Shown: positions 57,818 to 64,000 of the stretch, piece by piece
Numbering within the stretch: position 1 is the stretch's first letter
How the letters are laid out: each line of letters begins with the position of its first letter
Source: Pycnococcus provasolii
Taxonomy: Eukaryota; Chlorophyta; Pseudoscourfieldiophyceae; Pseudoscourfieldiales
Direction: 5' to 3'
Assembly (NCBI GenBank): GCA_049487715.1
Contig: CP150560.1
Coordinates: 434,001 to 498,000 of the forward strand
Length of the DNA stretch: 64,000 nucleotides
The notes under the pieces: model-generated
Databases searched by the model: none
Seen by the model: only the letters and a program-made list of their open reading frames with translations
What the model was told of the DNA's origin: nothing
Program-made: the position numbers and the translations under genes

Positions 57818-60800
57818 TTAGCGGCGACCGTATCGACTCGTATTGAGACGTGGGAGGTACATGTGTTGTTCACCTACCATGGATGGATGATTGTGATTAT
57901 AATTAGGATCATTCCACTCCGAGCGACTCGCGAGCATGCGCGTGCCACGAGCAAGCTGAGTCTCGAGGATGCGAAGCGTACGCTCCTTCCTCTTGAGCGA
58001 TTCCTGCATCAATGTAATCCTCGCCTCGGCCGCAGCAGCCATAGCCGTCTCCGCGTCCTCAATCCTCTTCTCGGCTTCGAAGTGCTCAAAGCGTGCAGAA
58101 GCCTCCGCGGCCATAGCTCTCGCCGTGGCCTCGGCTGCAGCCGCTTCTGCAGCCACAGCCCTCGCCTCGGCCGCTGCTAAAGCCGCAGCCGCATGCTTCT
58201 CCGTCTCTTCATACTCAAGGCGTGTAGAAGCATCTTCGAATGATTTGCCATCATCAACGTCAATGTCACCGTACTCATGCTGCGGAGGAGATGCGTGGAA
58301 GATACCCACACGATGCGCCTCATGTGCAAGCGCTTCGAGAATGTGCGTGAGCGATGCAACGCGAAAGTCATTGTACACCACCCATCGCAACGGTTCCACG
58401 CCTTGCCAACGCTCATCTGCAGATAGCACGTGGCGTTGCACGCCGTCATAACCTTTGCGCTCGTCCACCTGGCAAAGGGCAATCACGCGGCGGCCTTGCG
58501 ACCGCAGGGACGCGACCAGATCCGAAAGCTCGTCCAGGGCATCTTGGGTGACAAACACCACGACGAGGTGCGATGATTTGTCATCTGCAGAAAATGTGCA
58601 TACGAGCTTACGGCAGACACGTCGCATATCTGCAACAGCCGTCTTAGCTTGTGGCATGGCGCTACTCGATGCAAGCATCGTCAGGCGAGCTCCCTCAGGA
58701 ACACGCAATGCCGCGGCTAGTAGTGACGCGTTCGAGGGTGGTGGCGCCAAGTCCATTCGCGCAAGAATGCGCGTCAAGCTGACTGCGTCGAGCATCGCGT
58801 CGTGGTATAGTGGAATAGAGTCGACGCCAAAGATCCAATCTTTAGCTTCAGGAAAGTCAGCGTACAGCCCATTATCTTGCATTTGCTCCTTCAACTCGTC
58901 AATATAGCTGCCAAAGCTTGCGTATCCTCCTCGCTCTGGACTGGTTTCGTGCACAAGAACTAGCTTACGTCCTGAATCAAAAGCTGTGCGAAGCTCGAGC
59001 TTGCAGAACCATCTCTTGAAGTATCCTTCTGTGAGAAGCAGCAAGAAGTGGCGATGTTTTCGGACACCTTCTTTCATCGCATCTTCGCTGATTTGTTTCG
59101 CATCAACATCTAGCCAGATATGACGTTCAAGCCAAGGCTGTTCGGCTACGAGAGACGCTTTCAGTTCACGTGCGGATACGCCACCCCCGCCTTCCTGGTA
59201 GTGAGATACAAAGAGGCCAGGAGACTCTGAACCATATACGCCACGAATGCCTTTGGAAACATCCTCCTGGAAGAAGGAGTGGCGCAGTGCATCTATCATC
59301 GATGGCGGTCTCTCAGAAGCATCTGCACGCAAAAGCCATCGAATCAGGTCTACAAGTGCCTCAGCACGAATGTCGTCTACAAATGGCGGCGATGGTAGCA
59401 TCTTCTCGAGCATCGTCTCATTCCAGCTAGTGGCAAGCGTATCGAGCTGCACGGATTGCGCGATATCGTCATTCAGTTCCACGTGAAAGAGTGTTTGTCC
59501 GCTGTAGAGCAGAAAGAGAAGCACGCCAAAACTCCACAGGTCGTATGCCGGAGATGCGAGGTATGATGTGATGTCTTTATTAGCCCGTATGGCACGCGCC
59601 ATTTCCGGTGGACAGTATCCCGTCGACGGCTGTTTCGATCCGAATGCGCATCCAATTTGGCACGCACAGTCGAGGTCAATTAACAAGTATCGATTGCCAC
59701 ACTGCATGATATTGAGAGGCTTGAGGTCACCGTGGATGAATCCCTGCTCATGCACGTGCTGCAACGACATCGCCACTTCCGTCGCCACCTGTCGCACCTT
59801 CAGAATATCCGTGCCTGCAAAATGTTCGTGCGCGAGGGCAGCATGCAGCCCTTGATCGGCGCGTGGGAGCACCAGGCAGCACGTGATGAACGAAGCGTCG
59901 TCGATGTGATGTGCGAGATGCTTTTGCACAGATGATGCGAAGGAGGAGGAGGAGGAGGAAGAAGAGGGGTCATCTTCGAACGATGTATGCGAACGAAGTG
60001 CATTCAGCACGAATTTCGTGTCCAGTGCATGTTGCTGGCGAAATGTAAGCTCACGATCGAACTGGCCACGATCACGCATGAATTTCAGGGCGACAGGAGT
60101 CGACGTTCCTTCGTGGTGGTCGACGGCGAAGATGACCACGCACGTGCGACTGCGATGTGCAGGTACGCCACCATGAAGCTCATAGCGCCCAAGGAAGTAT
60201 CGTGCTGCTTTGAGGATTGCAAGAACGTCGTGGCCTTTTGCGCCTTGGCCGATGGCGATGTCGATGGGAGAAAGGCCAGGCTTATTTTTTGTCGTTGTGC
60301 TGTCGGGACAAGCTGCGACCAGACACTCGACGACATCGAGCGGCGCTTTGTATGTAATCGCATAGTGCAGAGGCAGACGGCCGCTCTTATCCTGGCACTT
60401 GGCACCGTCGGGGTGAGCCGCGAGCAGACGATCGACGACGTCGAGCGGCGCTTTGTTTTTCGCCGCATAGTGCAGAGGCAGATCACCGTTCTTATCCTGG
60501 CACTTGGCGCCGTTGGTGTGTGCCGCGAGCAGGCGATCGACGACGACATCGATCGATCGAATATCGGAGGGGTTTTCCAACGCCAAGTGTAGAGGCAGAC
60601 GTCTTCTCGAATCCTCGCACTTGGCGCCATCGGGGTGAGCCGCGAGCAGGCGCTCGATGACGTCGAGCGGCGCTTTGTTTCGAATCGCATAGTGCATAGT
60701 ATGCGTGTACTTGGCGGCGTCGGGGTAAGCCGCGATCAGGCGATCGACGACGTCGAGCGGCGCGTTATTTTCCTCCGCATGGTACAGAGGCAGAAGACCG

Positions 60801-61657
60801 GAAAGATCCGTGCACTTCACGCCGTCGGGGTAAGCGGTGAGCAGGCGCTCGATGACGTCGAGCGGCGCCTTTTTCGCCGCCGCCGAGTGCAGAGGCAATT
60901 CGCCGCAATCATCCTGGCACTTGGCGCCGACGGGGTGAGCCGCGAGAAGACGATCGACCACGTCTAGCGGCGCTTTGTTTTTCGCCGCATCGTGCAGAGG
61001 CAGACGGCCACTCTTATCCTGGCACTTGGCGCCGTCGGGGTGAGCCGCGAGCAGGCGATCGACGACGTCGAGTGGCGCGTTGTTTTCCGCCGCCAAGTGC
61101 AGAGGCAGACTGTCGAAGCGATCCTTACACTTGGCGCCGTCGGGGTGAGCCGCGAGCAGGTGATCGACCACGTCTAGCGGGGCATTGAATGCCGCTGCCA
61201 TGTGCAGAGGCAGATCGCCGCGATCATCCTGGCACATGGCGCCGTCGGGGTGAGCCGCAAGCAGGCGATCGATGATGTCGAGCGGCGCTTTGTTTTCTGC
61301 CGCCAAGTGCAGAGGCAGACGGCCGTCCTTATCCAGGCACTTGGCGCCGTCGGGGTGAGCCGCGAGCAGGCGATCGACGACGTCGAGCGGCGCTTGCTCT
61401 ATCGCCGCCAAATGCAGAGGTAGACGACCGTCACTTTCCTTACACTTGGCGCCGTCGGGATAAACTGTAAGCAGACACTCGATGACACGAAGCGGCGCTT
61501 TGTAACTTGCTGCATCGTGAATTAGAAAGCCTCCATCGTCCTTCTCCTTCGCCAGTTCCGGATATGTCTGCACGGCTTCGATGACGTCGTCGTATCTCTC
61601 CTCATCACGAATCCAACGACGCACATCATCGACGTACGGTTTGTATTCCAAGACCAT
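57818..61657 (-). CDS. Ankyrin-repeat / protein kinase / TIR-domain protein with coiled-coil tail
   Basis: 1,279 residues, ATG 61657 ('MVLEYKPYVDDVRRW'). About 13 ankyrin repeats (~40-480) share the unit 'DGRLPLHLAAENKAPLDVVDRLLAAHP' with variations; the DNA is a ~108-base tandem array. A kinase follows (~490-790): 'VALKFM' holds the ATP lysine, the catalytic loop is 'FIHGDLKPLNIM', DFG reads 'LIDLDC' (Asp kept), APE reads 'CPPEMA'. At ~810-940 lies a TIR-like domain: 'GLFVSHYQEGG', 'HIWLDVDAKQISEDAMKEGVRKHRHFLLLLTEGYFKRWFCKLEL'; the Glu of 'WFCKLEL' matches the TIR NADase glutamate. A second alpha/beta segment ('HLVVVFVTQDALDELSDLVASL') and an Ala/Glu coiled coil complete it. It resembles an intracellular recognition-signalling receptor; that role is inferred. 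The last ~390 codons lie in the inverted repeat. Confidence 0.88.
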   Translation of the reverse strand: MVLEYKPYVDDVRRWIRDEERYDDVIEAVQTYPELAKEKDDGGFLIHDAASYKAPLRVIECLLTVYPDGAKCKESDGRLPLHLAAIEQAPLDVVDRLLAAHPDGAKCLDKDGRLPLHLAAENKAPLDIIDRLLAAHPDGAMCQDDRGDLPLHMAAAFNAPLDVVDHLLAAHPDGAKCKDRFDSLPLHLAAENNAPLDVVDRLLAAHPDGAKCQDKSGRLPLHDAAKNKAPLDVVDRLLAAHPVGAKCQDDCGELPLHSAAAKKAPLDVIERLLTAYPDGVKCTDLSGLLPLYHAEENNAPLDVVDRLIAAYPDAAKYTHTMHYAIRNKAPLDVIERLLAAHPDGAKCEDSRRRLPLHLALENPSDIRSIDVVVDRLLAAHTNGAKCQDKNGDLPLHYAAKNKAPLDVVDRLLAAHPDGAKCQDKSGRLPLHYAITYKAPLDVVECLVAACPDSTTTKNKPGLSPIDIAIGQGAKGHDVLAILKAARYFLGRYELHGGVPAHRSRTCVVIFAVDHHEGTSTPVALKFMRDRGQFDRELTFRQQHALDTKFVLNALRSHTSFEDDPSSSSSSSSFASSVQKHLAHHIDDASFITCCLVLPRADQGLHAALAHEHFAGTDILKVRQVATEVAMSLQHVHEQGFIHGDLKPLNIMQCGNRYLLIDLDCACQIGCAFGSKQPSTGYCPPEMARAIRANKDITSYLASPAYDLWSFGVLLFLLYSGQTLFHVELNDDIAQSVQLDTLATSWNETMLEKMLPSPPFVDDIRAEALVDLIRWLLRADASERPPSMIDALRHSFFQEDVSKGIRGVYGSESPGLFVSHYQEGGGGVSARELKASLVAEQPWLERHIWLDVDAKQISEDAMKEGVRKHRHFLLLLTEGYFKRWFCKLELRTAFDSGRKLVLVHETSPERGGYASFGSYIDELKEQMQDNGLYADFPEAKDWIFGVDSIPLYHDAMLDAVSLTRILARMDLAPPPSNASLLAAALRVPEGARLTMLASSSAMPQAKTAVADMRRVCRKLVCTFSADDKSSHLVVVFVTQDALDELSDLVASLRSQGRRVIALCQVDERKGYDGVQRHVLSADERWQGVEPLRWVVYNDFRVASLTHILEALAHEAHRVGIFHASPPQHEYGDIDVDDGKSFEDASTRLEYEETEKHAAAALAAAEARAVAAEAAAAEATARAMAAEASARFEHFEAEKRIEDAETAMAAAAEARITLMQESLKRKERTLRILETQLARGTRMLASRSEWNDPNYNHNHPSMVGEQHMYLPRLNTSRYGRR
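60220..61540 (-). repeat. Tandem ~108-bp ankyrin-coding array
   Basis: About 13 units, several nearly identical at DNA level (e.g. 'ccgcgagcaggcgatcgacg' recurs in several units on the + strand). This suggests recent expansion or gene conversion. Confidence 0.8.
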
Positions 61658-62126
61658 GAGCTCTCACCACCGTCCAGTCAGCCAAACAGAAGTCGCCAAG
61701 ATAACACGTTAACCCAACACGTGCTCGACAGTTCAGCCGCGAGCCGATTGCCAAACCAACCAACCAAACCAAACCAAACCGGCCGCACCTGGCCGCAAAC
61801 TTAAGGCGCGCACACACGTATATCCTTTTCTCAAGATTTCACAAGACAAGCACGAGCAGACCGCTTAAGCTTCGTGATGGCGGAGCATGTACCAGTACAA
61901 CGACCTTCTGTGAAGAGTGGCGGGACCGCGCGTGCGGGACTGCGTGCGCGGCCCCGGGTGTGTTCTGTGAGAGGGTGAGAGGGTACCATAGGAAGTAACA
62001 AGGGCATATTAATATGCCCTTGACCATAAAGGGGTTAGGGGTTAGAAGTCGTACGATGTTTTGGCTCACCCTGATGCACTTACCGCACTTTTTAATTTTT
62101 TTTTATGCACTTTCTTTTGGGTGGTA
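61658..62126. other. Spacer between the ankyrin-kinase-TIR gene and the inverted copy
   Basis: The unique sequence between the repeat arms here holds the minus-strand gene's promoter: (AACCA)n-like repeat at ~61758-61780, a perfect 24-base palindrome at 61999-62022, a telomere-like 'ggggttaggggttag' at ~62031-62045, and the start of the chimeric ORF at 62014. No TATA box was assigned. Confidence 0.5.
61999..62022. repeat. Perfect 24-base palindrome
   Basis: Arms of 12 bases with no loop; the left arm is caagggcatatt. It lies about 105 bases from the inner edge of the right inverted-repeat arm and includes the ATG of the 428-codon frame. Confidence 0.95.
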
Positions 62127-63300
62127 TCGCACAGCTTTTGATTCAGGACGTAAGCTAGTTCTTGTGCACGAAACCAGTCCAGAGCGAGGAGGATACGCAA
62201 GCTTTGGCAGCTATATTGACGAGTTGAAGGAGCAAATGCAAGATAATGGGCTGTACGCTGACTTTCCTGAAGCTAAAGATTGGATCTTTGGCGTCGACTC
62301 TATTCCACTATACCACGACGCGATGCTCGACGCAGTCAGCTTGACGCGCATTCTTGCGCGAATGGACTTGGCGCCACCACCCTCGAACGCGTCACTACTA
62401 GCCGCGGCATTGCGTGTTCCTGAGGGAGCTCGCCTGACGATGCTTGCATCGAGTAGCGCCATGCCACAAGCTAAGACGGCTGTTGCAGATATGCGACGTG
62501 TCTGCCGTAAGCTCGTATGCACATTTTCTGCAGATGACAAATCCTCGCACCTCGTCGTGGTGTTTGTCACCCAAGATGCCCTGGACGAGCTTTCGGATCT
62601 GGTCGCGTCCCTGCGGTCGCAAGGCCGCCGCGTGATTGCCCTTTGCCAGGTGGACGAGCGCAAAGGTTATGACGGCGTGCAACGCCACGTGCTATCTGCA
62701 GATGAGCGTTGGCAAGGCGTGGAACCGTTGCGATGGGTGGTGTACAATGACTTTCGCGTTGCATCGCTCACGCACATTCTCGAAGCGCTTGCACATGAGG
62801 CGCATCGTGTGGGTATCTTCCACGCATCTCCTCCGCAGCATGAGTACGGTGACATTGACGTTGATGATGGCAAATCATTCGAAGATGCTTCTACACGCCT
62901 TGAGTATGAAGAGACGGAGAAGCATGCGGCTGCGGCTTTAGCAGCGGCCGAGGCGAGGGCTGTGGCTGCAGAAGCGGCTGCAGCCGAGGCCACGGCGAGA
63001 GCTATGGCCGCGGAGGCTTCTGCACGCTTTGAGCACTTCGAAGCCGAGAAGAGGATTGAGGACGCGGAGACGGCTATGGCTGCTGCGGCCGAGGCGAGGA
63101 TTACATTGATGCAGGAATCGCTCAAGAGGAAGGAGCGTACGCTTCGCATCCTCGAGACTCAGCTTGCTCGTGGCACGCGCATGCTCGCGAGTCGCTCGGA
63201 GTGGAATGATCCTAATTATAATCACAATCATCCATCCATGGTAGGTGAACAACACATGTACCTCCCACGTCTCAATACGAGTCGATACGGTCGCCGCTAA
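62014..63300 (+). pseudogene. Truncated inverted copy of the ankyrin-kinase-TIR gene with a novel 5' end
   Basis: From 62127 the frame encodes the same ~390 C-terminal residues as the full gene ('TAFDSGRKLVLVHETSPERGG' to 'LPRLNTSRYGRR'), unchanged at protein level. The ankyrin repeats, kinase and TIR N-terminal half, including the presumed catalytic Glu, are missing. Upstream of the join an ATG at 62014 opens a fused frame of 38 new codons with a hydrophobic stretch ('MFWLTLMHLPHFLIFFYALSFGW') that would act as a signal anchor. Whether it is expressed is unknown; it may be a fossil of the duplication, a new gene or an assembly artefact. No disabling change has accumulated, so the copy is recent or being converted. 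Confidence 0.75.
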
Positions 63301-64000
63301 GAACGCCTTCTCCCAAATTGTATTTTTTGTAACACATAGGGTTTAGCCAAGCCTTGAAGCCCGGGCAACTAAAACCAACAAACCAAGCCCGTGCACTTGT
63401 CACTTTCACAGAACTCGTTGGTAGTGGTGCTTGGTATGCTTCGCCATCACTTGCAATCTTGCTACTAAGGTGAAATTTGGCTCGCGCGTTCGCTCCGTCG
63501 CCACGTTTTTGTTTTTAGCAATTCAGCCTTCGTTACCGCCATGTTCTTGTGTCAACGCGCCATCATCTTGTGCAAATAGTGCAAAAAAATAAGCGAAAGC
63601 AAGTTGCGTTGCAATCGTATGCTCTACCACTGAGCTCTAAAAATAAAAAGTGAAGATTAGAGGTTGCCTTGCGACTTTGGCGTAATAAAGAGCCAAATGA
63701 GCGTAAAAACTTACACCGCCGCGGTTGTAAAAAAGGTCGTGTCGGAGTTCGAGACGTTCATCTCGTGTATTTTGTTCCAATCCATCGTAATACAGCGACG
63801 GGCCGGAATTGAACCAGCGACCACACGATAGTGGGCGATAACCTAATAGCGCTGAGGTACACAAGTAAACAATTAAATCGCAATGTCATTCTCCCGACTC
63901 CCGAGCTCGCGATTTCGACCGTCCAGTATCGTTATAGTATCGTTATCGTTATCCGATCCTCGACGATCCCAACACACTCACACACACTCCCCCTAGCAAT
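62127..64000. repeat. Right arm of 1,874-bp inverted repeat, running off the window
   Basis: Reverse complement of 57118-58991. It contains the C-terminal coding part, the 3' flank, the inverted permuted tRNA and the flank of a possible second RPI gene. The final bases 'ccctagcaat' pair with 'attgctaggg' at 57118-57127, so the true outer boundary lies beyond 64000. Confidence 0.95.
63609..63829 (-). tRNA. tRNA-Cys(GCA), circularly permuted, second copy in the inverted repeat
   Basis: This mirrors the copy at 57289-57509 (n to 121118-n). The 3' half is 63829-63794 and the 5' half 63722-63609, with the 78-base insert at 63714-63637. Acceptor GCGGCGG (63722-63716), D arm and anticodon GCA are unchanged in the sequence I compared. 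Confidence 0.82.

Larger units (their letters stand above)
57118..58991. repeat. Left arm of 1,874-bp inverted repeat
   Basis: Reverse-complements to 62127-64000 with position n pairing with 121118-n. The arms have equal length, so no net indel. In the coding parts I found one difference (58574 T versus 62544 C, synonymous Ser). It contains the 5' flank of RPI, the permuted tRNA, the 3' flank and the last ~390 codons of the ankyrin-kinase-TIR gene. The inner edge falls right after the codons of the TIR 'KLEL' motif. Confidence 0.95.

Noticed and set aside
60085-60690. Additional ankyrin-like frames on both strands in the repeat array
   Set aside because: Repeat periodicity keeps several frames open; only the minus-strand frame from 61657 gives ankyrin consensus.
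1-64000. CRISPR array, IS element, phage or bacterial operon
   Set aside because: No regularly spaced direct repeats with unique spacers, no transposase motifs, and gene content, introns and spacing are those of a green-algal nucleus.

Overview
The window reads as nuclear DNA of a unicellular, probably flagellate green alga (chlorophyte, prasinophyte-like). Evidence: a channelrhodopsin-family gene, a pheophytinase-like hydrolase, plastid-type FKBP, NDC1-like and ribose-5-phosphate isomerase genes, hydroxyproline-rich surface proteins, a TMEM237-like (ciliary transition zone) protein, TGTAA motifs shortly after several stop codons (the green-algal polyadenylation signal), few and short GT-AG introns, and very compact, mostly convergent or divergent gene spacing. 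No prokaryotic operon, CRISPR array or insertion sequence is visible.

Layout. 1-2674: 3' part of a soluble adenylyl cyclase-like gene (+). 2959-6432: CTR9, a PAF1-complex subunit (-). 6919-9033: membrane protein with leucine-rich repeats and polyproline (-). 10646-12236: channelrhodopsin-family protein with a receiver-like tail (+), 5' end unresolved. 12436-13519: two-exon CS-domain protein (-). 13903-14735: two-exon ribosomal protein L11 (-). 15800-23701: giant 2,633-residue surface protein (+). 24024-31753: four-exon PRP8 (-). 32152-34017: ubiquitin-specific protease (+). 34217-35143: type II membrane protein with a methyltransferase-like fold (-). 35518-38355: non-canonical poly(A) polymerase-like nucleotidyltransferase (+). 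38394-39782: TMEM237-like (-). 40145-40810: lumenal FKBP (+). 40884-42389: NDC1-type NAD(P)H dehydrogenase (-). 43515-44179: secretory cyclophilin with a one-base frameshift (-). 44372-48544: F-box/SNF2/RING protein (+). 48599-50365: TBC Rab-GAP (-). 50550-51752: HSP33 (-). 52108-53832: unknown Cys-rich type II membrane protein (+). About 54.0-54.8 kb: unclassified, possibly mobile-element-derived coding remnants (-). 55025-56209: pheophytinase-like hydrolase (+). 56274-57119: ribose-5-phosphate isomerase (-). 57289-57509: a circularly permuted, intron-containing tRNA-Cys(GCA) (+). 57818-61657: ankyrin-kinase-TIR protein (-). 62014-63300: truncated inverted copy of that gene (+), followed by an inverted second copy of the permuted tRNA.

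The right end is dominated by an inverted repeat with 1,874-bp arms (57118-58991 and 62127-64000). One mismatch was found in the parts compared. The right arm runs off the window exactly where a second ribose-5-phosphate isomerase gene would begin.

Most protein genes are housekeeping genes. The strongest candidates for undescribed biology are (i) the permuted tRNA-Cys with an extra GT-AG-like intron at position 8/9, (ii) a channelrhodopsin relative that has lost the helix-C counterion glutamate and the DC-gate aspartate, (iii) two near-identical introner-like introns inside PRP8, the spliceosome's own core gene, (iv) the ankyrin-kinase-TIR receptor-like protein and its recent inverted partial duplication, and (v) a perfect 22-bp inverted repeat inside a SNF2 reading frame. 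All identifications are by reading translations and motifs; no database search was possible.
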